Notes under the pieces: model-generated | What the model was told of the DNA's origin: nothing | Database searches by the model: none | What the model saw: the letters and a program-made list of their open reading frames with translations, nothing else | Part shown: piece by piece, positions 35,049-43,666 of the stretch | Layout: every line of letters starts with the position of its first letter | How positions within the stretch are numbered: position 1 is the stretch's first letter | NCBI RefSeq assembly: GCF_001552615.1 | Contig: NZ_BCRN01000018.1 | Location: forward strand, 29,331-93,330 | DNA: 64,000 nt | Direction of reading: 5' to 3' | Source: Millisia brevis NBRC 105863 | Lineage (GTDB): Bacteria; Actinomycetota; Actinomycetes; Mycobacteriales; Mycobacteriaceae | Translations under genes and position numbers: made by a program

Positions 35049-35512
35049 CCGCAAAACGATCGCGCCCGATACTCGACGACGTCAGCAAGGCGATCATCGA
35101 GCAACTCCAACAGGACGGCCGACGGTCGTACGCGGCGATGGGCAAAGCCGTGGGACTGTCGGAGGCCGCCGTACGACAGCGGGTTCAGCGCCTTGTCGAT
35201 ACCGGCGTGGTGCAGGTGGTCGCGGTGACCGATCCGCTGCAGCTCGGCTTCGCCCGCCAGGCGATGATCGGGGTCAAGGCGACCGGGCCGCTCGAGCCGG
35301 TCGCCGACCGGATCGCCGAACTCGACGAGGCCGAGTACGTGGTGATCACCGCCGGCTCCTTCGACCTGCTGGTCGAGGTGCTCTGCGAGAGCGACGAGCA
35401 TCTGCTCGAGGTGGTCTCCGGAAGGATTCGGTCGATCGAGGGTGTGATCGAGACCGAGACCTTCATGTACCTGGATCTGCGCAAACAGGTCTACAGCTGG
35501 GGCGTTCGGTAG
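35045..35512 (+). CDS. Lrp/AsnC family transcriptional regulator
   Basis: 155 aa, GTG overlapping the aminotransferase stop (GTGA). N-terminal winged HTH (IIEQLQQDGRRSYAAMGKAV, then GLSEAAVRQRVQRLVDTGVV) and C-terminal RAM ligand domain (about 70-150; AEYVVITAGSFDLLVEVLCE). Lrp proteins bind amino acids and form octamers. Co-transcription with the aminotransferase points to control of amine or amino acid catabolism, and possibly of the aldehyde dehydrogenase promoter at 35689. Confidence 0.9.
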   Translation: MTAKRSRPILDDVSKAIIEQLQQDGRRSYAAMGKAVGLSEAAVRQRVQRLVDTGVVQVVAVTDPLQLGFARQAMIGVKATGPLEPVADRIAELDEAEYVVITAGSFDLLVEVLCESDEHLLEVVSGRIRSIEGVIETETFMYLDLRKQVYSWGVR

Positions 35513-35529
35513 CAGCAGTACATGACGCG

Positions 35530-35565
35530 ACCGCCGTCGGCCGGGAGATCCCGGTCGACGGCGGT
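35530..35565 (+). terminator. Terminator of the aminotransferase-Lrp operon
   Basis: A 16-bp stem with one G-T pair: ACCGCCGTCGGCCGGG (35530-35545) and CCCGGTCGACGGCGGT (35550-35565), loop AGAT. TGTGTCGTTGG follows. It separates this operon from the aldehyde dehydrogenase/mce transcript. Confidence 0.82.
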
Positions 35566-35688
35566 TGTGTCGTTGGTGGGGGATGACGCTCGACGCGGCA
35601 GCGGGAGTGGCCGTGTCCTTTTCCGGTTCGGTGGGCATATGCGGGGCGTTTTCCCGTCCACCGGCCGGGTTTGTTTCTTTTTTGGGGG

Positions 35689-35760
35689 TTGTCGACAGGG
35701 CCCTGGCGTCCTAGTGTGATCCAGCGCATACTAAATCACACCAAATATATTTGATGTGAT
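35689..35760 (+). promoter_or_regulatory. Promoter and palindromic operator array ahead of the aldehyde dehydrogenase/mce cluster
   Basis: TTGTCG (35689-35694), 17 bases, TAGTGT (35712-35717). Immediately downstream is a 26-bp near-perfect palindrome (35735-35760): left arm ATCACACCAAATA, right arm TATTTGATGTGAT, one mismatch per arm. A further GTGTGAT (35714-35720) overlaps the -10 and pairs with ATCACAC at 35735. The A/T-rich core is striking in this genome. A repressor bound here would cover the start site. The ribosome site (TTGGGAGG) is just beyond. Confidence 0.7.
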
Positions 35761-35778
35761 CCTTGGGAGGAGCCGGCG

Positions 35779-37320
35779 ATGACGCGCGAGATCACCACCG
35801 ACCCTGCGGCGGGTGAGCCGATCGACGGAGCGGCGGGTCCGGACGCAACGAGCGCCCCCGACGTTCTGGTCATCACCGATCCGCGCACCGGGCGCCCCCT
35901 CGGCCGATACGCGGTCACCGATGCCGACGCGGTCACCGCGACCGTCGAACGTGCCCGCACGGCCGCGGCCTGGTGGCGCGCGCAGGGCTTCGACGGCCGC
36001 CGCGCCTGGTTGAAGCGGTGGAAGCGGGCGATCGCCCGCGGCGCCGACGACCTCGCCGAGGTGATCGCCGCCGAAACCGGCAAGCCGATCGACGACGCCC
36101 TGCTCGAGGTGATGTTGGCGGTCGAACATCTCGACTGGGCCGGCCGCAACGCCCGCCGGGTCCTGCGGCGGCGCAGCGTCTCGCCGGGCATCGTCAGCGC
36201 CAACCAGGCGGCCAGCGTCGGATACGAGCCCATGGGCGTCGTCGGGGTGATCGGACCGTGGAACTATCCGGCCTATACGCCGATGGGATCGATCTCCTAC
36301 GCCCTGGCGGCCGGCAACGCGATCGTCTTCAAACCGAGCGAATTGACCCCCGGCGTCGGCGCCCGGCTCGCCGCCTTCTGGGCGGAGCTCGGTGCCCCGG
36401 AACCGGTCGTCCAGGTGATCGTCGGCCCCGGCGCGACCGGTGACGCGCTCGTCCGGGCCGGGGTGGACAAGGTCGCCTTCACCGGATCCGCCGCGACCGC
36501 CCGACGGGTGATGGCCACGTGTGCGCAGAGCCTGACACCGCTGGTGGTCGAGGGCGGCGGCAAGGACGCGCTGATCGTCGCCGCGGACGCCGACCTGCCC
36601 GCCGCCGCGGACTTCGCCGTCTTCGGTGGCCTCGGCAACGCCGGCCAGACCTGCGCCGGAGTCGAGCGGGTGCTGGTCGAATCCCCGGTCTACGAACAGT
36701 TTCTCGTCGAGGTGCGCAGCCGGGCGGAGAAGCTCACGCTCACCGGTCCCGCACCCGCTTACGGCCCGATGACGCTGCCGCGGCAGGTCGATATCGTGCG
36801 CGATCAGGTCACCGAGGCGATCGCCGCCGGGGCTACGGCGATCGTCGGTGGCGCGGACGCCTTCACCGGCCGTCGGATCGCGCCGATCGTGCTGACCGAT
36901 GTTCCCGCCGAGAGCAGCGCCGCAACCGAGGAGACCTTCGGGCCGACCCTGGTGATCGAACGGGTGGCGAGTCTCGACGAGGCGGTGCGACGCGCCAACG
37001 CGACCTCCTACGGGCTCGGCGCCTCGGTCTTCACCGCCGACCGGGCGACCGGCACCCGCATCGCCGACGAATTGCGTTGCGGCATGGTGTCGATCAACTC
37101 GGTCCTCGGCTTCGCCGGTATCGGCGCGCTGCCCTTCGGCGGGGTCGGCGACTCCGGTTTCGGACGCATCCACGGCGCCGACGGGCTGCGCGAATTCTCC
37201 CGGCCGAAAGCGGTCACCCGGCAACGGTTCCCGGCGCCGCTCAATCTGCTCACCTTCGATCGCAAACGGCGGGACATGACGATCTCGCGCTGGATGCTGC
37301 GCATGCGACACGGACGGTGA
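35779..37320 (+). CDS. Succinic semialdehyde dehydrogenase-like ALDH (GabD2-type)
   Basis: 513 aa, near the 518 aa of M. tuberculosis GabD2. Active-site parts are GPWNYPAYTPMG (about 159-170), FKPSELTPGVG, FTGSAATARRVM, general base Glu258 in VVEGGGKDALIV and nucleophile Cys292 in NAGQTCAGVERV. It oxidises an aldehyde with NAD(P)+. It has a strong ribosome site and is the first gene after the operator array. Only 42 bases separate it from yrbEA, so it may head the mce operon. The aminotransferase upstream would alternatively supply succinic or a related semialdehyde. Confidence 0.82.
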   Translation: MTREITTDPAAGEPIDGAAGPDATSAPDVLVITDPRTGRPLGRYAVTDADAVTATVERARTAAAWWRAQGFDGRRAWLKRWKRAIARGADDLAEVIAAETGKPIDDALLEVMLAVEHLDWAGRNARRVLRRRSVSPGIVSANQAASVGYEPMGVVGVIGPWNYPAYTPMGSISYALAAGNAIVFKPSELTPGVGARLAAFWAELGAPEPVVQVIVGPGATGDALVRAGVDKVAFTGSAATARRVMATCAQSLTPLVVEGGGKDALIVAADADLPAAADFAVFGGLGNAGQTCAGVERVLVESPVYEQFLVEVRSRAEKLTLTGPAPAYGPMTLPRQVDIVRDQVTEAIAAGATAIVGGADAFTGRRIAPIVLTDVPAESSAATEETFGPTLVIERVASLDEAVRRANATSYGLGASVFTADRATGTRIADELRCGMVSINSVLGFAGIGALPFGGVGDSGFGRIHGADGLREFSRPKAVTRQRFPAPLNLLTFDRKRRDMTISRWMLRMRHGR

Positions 37321-37362
37321 GCGCCCGTTGACCCGCACAGCTGAGCCGGGCGGTGGGCCGAG

Positions 37363-38172
37363 GTGACGTACGAACTGCCGGTGGCCAAGGGGCCGGTGCG
37401 CGATGTCGCCCAACAGGGCGGCTACCTGATCGGCTTCTCCGTCGAGGCGATCATCGGGCTCATTCGCGTCCTGCTCGCCCGGCGCCTGTCCCTGCACGAG
37501 ACGGTCACCCAGACCCTGGCGATCGGCCGCGTCAGCACCGGACCCTCACTGCTGTTGATGATTCCGATAGGCGTCTTCATCGCCGTCTCGGTAGGTGAAC
37601 TGGCCGGGCGCATCGGTGCGGGCGGTTACTCGGGGGCGGTGGTGGCCTTCGTGATCGTCGGGCAGGCCTCCGCGCTGGTGTGCGCGCTGATGATGGCGGG
37701 TGTCGCGGGCTCGGCGATCTGTACCGACCTCGGGTCGCGCAAGATCCGCGAGGAGATCGACGCGATGGAGGTCATGGGCATCGACGTGGTCGAGCGGCTG
37801 GTGGCGCCGCGGCTGGTCGGCGCGCTGGTCGTCTCGCTCGCGATGTGTGCGATGGTCACCTTCGGCGGTGTGCTGGCCTGTTACCTGTATCACATTTACG
37901 TCCAACATCTTCCGGCCGGCGACTTCATGGCCACGTTCACCCAGTACGGGCGGTTGGCCGACTTCATCATGGCGATGTTCAAGGCGGCGGTCTTCGGTCT
38001 GGTCTCTACTCTGGTCGCCACGTTCAAGGGCTTGCACGCCAAGGGGGGCGCCCGCGGTATCGCCGATGCGGTCAACGAGGCGGTGGTCATGGCGTTCGCG
38101 TTGGTCTTCATCATCAATACCGCGCTGTCCGCGCTGTACAGCGTGATCGTGCCGGCCGTGGGCGCCTACTGA
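37363..38172 (+). CDS. YrbEA/MlaE-type permease of the Mce transporter
   Basis: 269 aa, GTG start. Five to six membrane segments, with the MlaE signature REEIDAMEVMGIDVVERLVA in the cytoplasmic loop (about residues 126-145), the coupling motif that contacts the ATPase. YrbEA and YrbEB form the inner-membrane core of the Mce lipid importer. The N-terminal short amphipathic helix is also family-typical. No MceG ATPase gene is in this window. Confidence 0.93.
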   Translation: MTYELPVAKGPVRDVAQQGGYLIGFSVEAIIGLIRVLLARRLSLHETVTQTLAIGRVSTGPSLLLMIPIGVFIAVSVGELAGRIGAGGYSGAVVAFVIVGQASALVCALMMAGVAGSAICTDLGSRKIREEIDAMEVMGIDVVERLVAPRLVGALVVSLAMCAMVTFGGVLACYLYHIYVQHLPAGDFMATFTQYGRLADFIMAMFKAAVFGLVSTLVATFKGLHAKGGARGIADAVNEAVVMAFALVFIINTALSALYSVIVPAVGAY

Positions 38173-38185
38173 TGAGCGCACGCTG

Positions 38186-39046
38186 ATGGTCGCCTTCGAC
38201 ACCCGGGTGCGGGTGACTCGCGCCGCCCTGCGCCCGGCGCACGGTGCGGTAGCCGTGCTGGCCGATATCGGGCTGCACGTCGGCTTCTACTGGCGCACAG
38301 TGGCATCGCTGCCGTTTGCGCTCACCCGCTACCGCCGGCATGTGCTCACCCAGATCAGTGAGGTCAGTTTCGGGACCAACTCGATCCTGGCCGGCGGCGG
38401 CACCGTCGGCATCGTCTTCGCGATGTCGTTGGCCGCCGCGATGACCCTCGGCGTCGAAACCCAGCGCGGCCTCGAACTGGTCGGCATGAGCACGATGGCC
38501 GGCATGCTCTCGGCGATCGCCAATACCCGGGAGCTGGCGCCGGTGGTCGTCGCGATCGCCCTGGCCGCCAAGGTCGGTACCGGCTTCACCGCCCAGATCG
38601 GGGCGATGCGCATCTCCGACGAGATCGACGCCCTGGACACCATGGCGATTCGGTCGATCCCGTTCCTCGCCGGCACCCGGGTCCTGGCCGCGGTGGTCTG
38701 CGTCATTCCGATCTACATGATCGGCCTGCTGGCGAGTTACCTGTCGACGCGGCTGGTGGTCGTGTGGTGGGGAACCGGATCTGCGGGCACCTACGACTAC
38801 TTCTTCCACCTCGCCCTGCAACCACAGGACCTGATCTATTCGATGATCAAGGCGGTGGTCTTCGCCGTAGTGGTCGCCCTGGTGCACTGCGCCTACGGCT
38901 ATTACGCCTCGGGCGGTCCCGCCGGGGTCGGCCGTGCGGCCGGACGTGCCCTGCGCACAGCGATTCTCGCGATCGGCATCCTGGACGTGTTGATGACCTT
39001 CGCGCTGTGGGGGCTCGTCCCGCAGATCCCCGGAATGGGGGTGTAG
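38186..39046 (+). CDS. YrbEB/MlaE-type permease of the Mce transporter
   Basis: 286 aa, ATG 13 bases after the yrbEA stop. Second permease half with the loop motif SDEIDALDTMAIRSIPFLAG (about 150-170) and membrane segments through the C-terminus (LGLVPQIPGMGV-like end). It partners YrbEA. The paired arrangement directly before mceA is the standard order in Mycobacteriales. Confidence 0.93.
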   Translation: MVAFDTRVRVTRAALRPAHGAVAVLADIGLHVGFYWRTVASLPFALTRYRRHVLTQISEVSFGTNSILAGGGTVGIVFAMSLAAAMTLGVETQRGLELVGMSTMAGMLSAIANTRELAPVVVAIALAAKVGTGFTAQIGAMRISDEIDALDTMAIRSIPFLAGTRVLAAVVCVIPIYMIGLLASYLSTRLVVVWWGTGSAGTYDYFFHLALQPQDLIYSMIKAVVFAVVVALVHCAYGYYASGGPAGVGRAAGRALRTAILAIGILDVLMTFALWGLVPQIPGMGV

Positions 39047-39049
39047 CGG

Positions 39050-40432
39050 ATGGCGCGGGCGGGTGGGCCGACCCGGACGGCATTGGCGGTGCGCGGCGCC
39101 GCCTTCGTGGTGGTCGGTGTCGGCGTGGCGATCCTGATGGTGCTGCGCGGGACCGGTGGCCTCGATCGCGACGCCACGGTCTCGGTGGACCTGCCCGCGG
39201 AGGCCGGACTGATCACCGGGGAGGCGCCGGTGCGCTACGCCGGGGTCAACGTCGGGCGCATCGCCGCCATCGAGGCCGGCCTGTTGACCTCGACGGTGCG
39301 ACTGTCGATCGGGCGTGAGGTCCTCGACCGCATTCCGGCCGACGTTGTCGCTCGAGTGGTGCCACGAACCTTCTTCGGCGACATCTACATCCAGCTCGTC
39401 CCCGCCGGCGCCGGGACGACAATGACGCTCGCGGACGGCGCCCGCATCGACGCCGATACCGGACCGGACGCGGTTGCCCTGTACGACATCTACACCCGCA
39501 TGTTCGACATCCTCGACCGCATGCATCCGCAGCAGGTGCAGGTCGCGCTCACCGCGATCGGGCGCGCGGTCGACGGCCGGGGCGAGCGGATCGGCGCATC
39601 GATCGACCACTGGAGCTCCGCCGCGGATACCTTGGCGCCGGCGCTGCGGGACCTGTTGAACAGCACCCCCGATCTGGTGACGGTGCTCGACGCGATCGAC
39701 CGCGCCGCACCGGACACCCTCGACATGCTCGCCTCGGCGACCTCGCTGTCGCGGCAACTGGCCGACCACCGGGAGTCCTTCGATGCCGCGCTCACCTCCG
39801 CCGCCGGGTTCGCGCCCGTGGTCGACGCTTTCCTGGACACCAACCGGGAGTCGCTGACCACGGTGATCGACGCCTCGGGGGCGATCCTGGCGACCACCGC
39901 CGCCAACGCCGACGGGCTGACCCGAACGATCGACCAGGCCAACAGTTTCGGGCGCACCGCCGCCGTCGTCTTCTCCTCGGGCCGCTTCGACATCACCGCG
40001 GTGCCGTCGTTTTCCGATCCGCTGCCCTACGGTCCCGCGGATTGCCCGCGCTACGGTGCGCTGACCGGTCCCAACTGCGGCGCCGCCACCGGAACCGCCG
40101 CGCCGCGCACCAATCCGCTGTCGGACGCCCCGGACGAAGCGCAGTCACCGCTGGACCCGGCCCGGGTCGCCGATCCCACCGTCGATTCCGCCCTCGATGC
40201 GGGCGTCGTCGGCGTTCCCGGTACCGTTCCCGCCGTCCCCGGCCCCGTGGTCGGACCCGTCGTGGGACCCGGTCCGATCGTCGACCCGGCCGCCGAGGCC
40301 CCCATCCTCGATCTGATCGAGCGCCACCTCGGGATCACCGTGCCTGCGTCGTCGGAGGCGAACGGACCGGAGGCGGCGTCGGTGGTCATGCTCGGCCCGC
40401 TGATCCGCGGCACCGAGGTGACGCTGCGATGA
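39050..40432 (+). CDS. mceA: MceA (MlaD-domain substrate-binding subunit)
   Basis: 460 aa. One N-terminal membrane anchor (about 15-32) precedes the MCE/MlaD beta-barrel (about 40-125; VSVDLPAEAGLITGEAPVRY, AGVNVGRIAAI). Helical repeats that form the central tunnel follow. After them comes FSSGRFDITAVPSFSDPLPY with Cys-containing loops. The end is a Pro/Val-rich low-complexity tail (about 375-435). Mce subunits form a hexameric tube carrying lipids through the periplasm. Confidence 0.92.
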   Translation: MARAGGPTRTALAVRGAAFVVVGVGVAILMVLRGTGGLDRDATVSVDLPAEAGLITGEAPVRYAGVNVGRIAAIEAGLLTSTVRLSIGREVLDRIPADVVARVVPRTFFGDIYIQLVPAGAGTTMTLADGARIDADTGPDAVALYDIYTRMFDILDRMHPQQVQVALTAIGRAVDGRGERIGASIDHWSSAADTLAPALRDLLNSTPDLVTVLDAIDRAAPDTLDMLASATSLSRQLADHRESFDAALTSAAGFAPVVDAFLDTNRESLTTVIDASGAILATTAANADGLTRTIDQANSFGRTAAVVFSSGRFDITAVPSFSDPLPYGPADCPRYGALTGPNCGAATGTAAPRTNPLSDAPDEAQSPLDPARVADPTVDSALDAGVVGVPGTVPAVPGPVVGPVVGPGPIVDPAAEAPILDLIERHLGITVPASSEANGPEAASVVMLGPLIRGTEVTLR

Positions 40433-41451
40433 AGGTCACCGCACGGCAATGGGCCTCGGTCGCCCTGTACTGCACGATCGGTATCGGTTGCGGCGCACTG
40501 GTGGTCAACACCCTGTCGGTACCGGTGCGGGGTTCGACCGATAGCTACGGTGTCGAGTTCGACGATATCGACGGGCTCTCCGTCGGCAACCCGGTGATGA
40601 TCTCCGGGGTCCGGGTGGGCCGCGTCGACGGTATCTCGATTCGCGATGCCGCCGACGGGACGGCGATCGCCCTGGTGGACATCGAGATACAACGGGACTA
40701 CCGGCTGCCCGCCGACGTCGCCGCGGGAATTCGCTACGGTGACATGCTCGGAGCCCGCTTCCTCGATCTGACCGGCGTCACCCCCGACCCCGCCGACATC
40801 CTCGAGCCCGGCGGGATCATCCCCTCCGAGCGCACCACCGGACCGCTCGACCTGACCGCGCTGATGAACGGCTTCAAACCGCTGTTCGACGCGCTCGACC
40901 CGGAGCAGACCAACCAATTGACCCGCTCCTTCGTCGACACCTTCTCCGGCCAGGGCGGATCGATCGCCCAACTGGTGCACACGATCGGCGTGGTCGGCAA
41001 CGCGGTCGGCGATCAACAGCAGGTCTTCACCGCCCTGGTCGCCAACCTCACCCAGTTGCTCGAATCGGTCGACCGCCGCACCCCCGAACTGCGGGACCTG
41101 CTGTCCGGGGTGGCGGCCCTGTCGAGTGCCGTCGTCGGGAGCAACGCCGACGTCACCACGTTGCTCGACCAGGGCAGCGCCACCGTCGCCACCCTCGCCG
41201 GCGCGGTCGCCCGCTCGAACGGGGACTACACCCGCACGGTGGCCGATCTGCGGGAGACCACCGACACCTGGAACGCGACCACCGCCGAATTCGAGCGATT
41301 CCTCACCACCGTCCCCGAATTCGCCGACACGATCAACCGGATGGGCAGCTACGGCAGCTTCCTGTCGCTCTACCTGTGCAACTTCACCCTTGAGGCCGGG
41401 CAACAGAACGCCAACCTCTTCGGCACCGCCCACTCGGAGGTCTGCCGATGA
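40429..41451 (+). CDS. mceB: MceB
   Basis: 340 aa, ATG overlapping the mceA stop (ATGA). N-terminal anchor (about 10-28), MlaD domain (about 35-115; YGVEFDDIDGLSVGNPVMIS), then a helical domain and the short Mce C-terminus SYGSFLSLYLCNFTLEA. The frame is open upstream to 40042, but that part lies inside mceA. It is a second subunit of the lipid-conducting tube. Confidence 0.92.
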   Translation: MKVTARQWASVALYCTIGIGCGALVVNTLSVPVRGSTDSYGVEFDDIDGLSVGNPVMISGVRVGRVDGISIRDAADGTAIALVDIEIQRDYRLPADVAAGIRYGDMLGARFLDLTGVTPDPADILEPGGIIPSERTTGPLDLTALMNGFKPLFDALDPEQTNQLTRSFVDTFSGQGGSIAQLVHTIGVVGNAVGDQQQVFTALVANLTQLLESVDRRTPELRDLLSGVAALSSAVVGSNADVTTLLDQGSATVATLAGAVARSNGDYTRTVADLRETTDTWNATTAEFERFLTTVPEFADTINRMGSYGSFLSLYLCNFTLEAGQQNANLFGTAHSEVCR

Positions 41452-42509
41452 TGATGCTGCTGGTCCGGCTGATCGATCGGTTCGTCGGCGTGCTGCTCTT
41501 TGTCGTCAAAGGGGAGCGGCGCGCCGGAACATCGGTTCCCCTGACCCTGGGAGCGGTCGGAATCGCCCTGCTGATCGCCGGATTGGTCGCCAGCATCGCC
41601 ATCCCGCATGCCTGGTACCTCTGGCGGACCGAGCCCTACGTGGTCGAACTGGCCAATGCGTCGGGCCTGCGCAGCGGTGACGCCGTCTACGTCTCCGGCG
41701 TACCCGTCGGCCGGGTGGAGACGATCGCGTTGGCCGGCGACCGGGTCCGGGTCGACCTGCGCCTCGACGACGCCCGCACGGTCGGCGACCGGTCGACCGC
41801 CACCGTGCGGCTCCAGACCGTCCTGGGGCGCCGCTATCTCGAGATCGTGCCCCGCGGACAGGTCCCCGACGGGCCCGACGCCCGGGTGATCCCGCTGTCG
41901 CGCACGACCGTTCCGTTCAGCCTCGACGACCTGGGCGCCGCGACCGTCGCCGTCCGCGACGACATCGACACCGCCTCGATGGAAACGATGATGCACACCC
42001 TGACCGAGGTTATGCCCGGTGATCCCGCCGATATCGGGGCCGCTCTCGCGGGTATCCGCAGCGCCTCCGCGTTGATCGCCGACAACAGCGAACAGCTCGA
42101 CCGATTGCTGTCCGCCTCCCGGGATCTGACGGATCTGGTTGCCCAACAATCCGAGTCGATCGCCACGATCGCCGCCGACAGTCGCACGATCGTGGCGACC
42201 CTCGTCACCCGCCGCGACGCGCTCGTCGGCCTGGTCGCGAACCTGCGCATCGTCCTCGACCGGGTCTCGACGACCTTCGCCGCCACCAACGCCGACATCA
42301 ACCAACTCATCCCGAATCTGGTGCGGGTCACCGACACCCTCGACCGGAACATCGCGGCCATCGACGCCGTGATGCAGAAGATGCCGCCGTCACTGCGGGC
42401 GCTGACCAATGCGACCGGCAACGGCACCTGGACCGATGTGCACTCGCCGTCCGCGGTCATCCCCGACAATCTGCTCTGCGCGTTGGGGGTGATGAGCCCG
42501 TGCCGGTGA
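41448..42509 (+). CDS. mceC: MceC
   Basis: 353 aa, first of three consecutive ATG codons overlapping the mceB stop. Anchor at about 25-50, MlaD domain (about 60-145; YVVELANASGLRSGDAVYVS, GVPVGRVETI), then a long helical stretch with heptad-like Leu/Ile/Val spacing (about 170-320). It ends with SPSAVIPDNLLCALGVMSPC, where a Cys pair occurs. The basic loop before the anchor faces the cytosol. Confidence 0.92.
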   Translation: MMMLLVRLIDRFVGVLLFVVKGERRAGTSVPLTLGAVGIALLIAGLVASIAIPHAWYLWRTEPYVVELANASGLRSGDAVYVSGVPVGRVETIALAGDRVRVDLRLDDARTVGDRSTATVRLQTVLGRRYLEIVPRGQVPDGPDARVIPLSRTTVPFSLDDLGAATVAVRDDIDTASMETMMHTLTEVMPGDPADIGAALAGIRSASALIADNSEQLDRLLSASRDLTDLVAQQSESIATIAADSRTIVATLVTRRDALVGLVANLRIVLDRVSTTFAATNADINQLIPNLVRVTDTLDRNIAAIDAVMQKMPPSLRALTNATGNGTWTDVHSPSAVIPDNLLCALGVMSPCR

Positions 42510-43666
42510 CATCCGCGCCCGAGCCCTCGATCGATGTACCGGTCGAATCGGCGGCGACATCCCGCTCGCCGCGCCGGCGTCGGGCGATCTCCGCGGTGGT
42601 GGTGCTCGCGCTGATCGCGGCGGCCGGCTGGTTCGTCTTCGGCAGCACCGATCGACGGCAGACCTTCTACGCGAACTTCGTCACCGTCGGCGGCATCAAC
42701 GTCGGCAGCGCCGTCACCGTGCTCGGCGTGGACGTCGGAACGGTGACATCCGTGCAGCCGCAGGGCACCTCGGTGCGCGTCGGACTCTCGATGCCCGACG
42801 GGATCGACATCCCCGCCGACGTATCGGCGTACATCCTCAACCCATCGCTGGTCAGCGACCGCCACGTCGAACTGTCGCCGGCCTATACCGGCGGCGCCAC
42901 CCTGGGCGACGGCGAGGAGATCCCGGTCGAACGGACCGCCGCCCCCATCGACTTCGACACCCTGCTCGGCAGCATCAACACCCTGACCGACACCCTCGGC
43001 AACGACGGCGGAAACCTCGGAGCGGTCCTCGCCCGCGGCGCGGATACCTGGGCCGGCCACGGTGAGGACTTCAACACCGCGATGCGCGCACTCGCCGGCG
43101 CGACCGGGGTGATCGGTGCGCATACCGCCGACCTCGACCAGTTGGTCACCGCATTGACCAGGTTGTACGCCGCCCTCGACGCCCGGCAGACCTCCCTGGA
43201 CGGGCTCGTACAGGACCTGGCGGTCCTCGGGGACAGCTGGGCGGGACAGGATCTCGACGTCACCGAGCCGCTGGCCGACCTGCGCACCCTCTTCGACCAG
43301 ATCAACGCCTTCATGGCCGCCAACGGCGATCAACTCGGCGCGATCGCCGGCAACGTCGAGACCCTCAGCGCCACCGCCGCCGACCATCAAGCCGGCCTGG
43401 CGGAATTCATGGACCTCGTCCCACTGCTGATGCAGAATCTCGGCGACTCGGTGGGGCCCGATCACCGCGGACGGATCCGGCTGAACGTCACCACCACCCT
43501 CACCCAGTTCGCGGTCGCCGCGCCCCTATGCGCCGAACATCCGCTGCCGCTGTGCACCGGTGCGGGATTCACCAATCCGATCGCCTTCCCGATCAGCGCC
43601 TCCGACCCGCTCGGCATCGTCTCGGCCCTCACCGGCGGCGCCCCGACCACGGGAGGAACCCCATGA
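42500..43666 (+). CDS. mceD: MceD
   Basis: 388 aa, GTG overlapping mceC by 10 bases. Anchor at about 30-48, MlaD domain (about 52-135; FYANFVTVGGINVGSAVTVL, GVDVGTVTSV), helical tunnel region, then VTTTLTQFAVAAPLCAEHPL with a Cys pair close to the C-terminus. The N-terminal 28 residues are basic and Ser/Pro-rich. Same role as the other Mce subunits. Confidence 0.92.
   Translation: MPVTSAPEPSIDVPVESAATSRSPRRRRAISAVVVLALIAAAGWFVFGSTDRRQTFYANFVTVGGINVGSAVTVLGVDVGTVTSVQPQGTSVRVGLSMPDGIDIPADVSAYILNPSLVSDRHVELSPAYTGGATLGDGEEIPVERTAAPIDFDTLLGSINTLTDTLGNDGGNLGAVLARGADTWAGHGEDFNTAMRALAGATGVIGAHTADLDQLVTALTRLYAALDARQTSLDGLVQDLAVLGDSWAGQDLDVTEPLADLRTLFDQINAFMAANGDQLGAIAGNVETLSATAADHQAGLAEFMDLVPLLMQNLGDSVGPDHRGRIRLNVTTTLTQFAVAAPLCAEHPLPLCTGAGFTNPIAFPISASDPLGIVSALTGGAPTTGGTP

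Noticed and set aside
35735..35760. Reading the palindrome as a CRP site
   Set aside because: Its TCACA and TGTGA halves are in the outward order with 14 bases between, not TGTGA-N6-TCACA.
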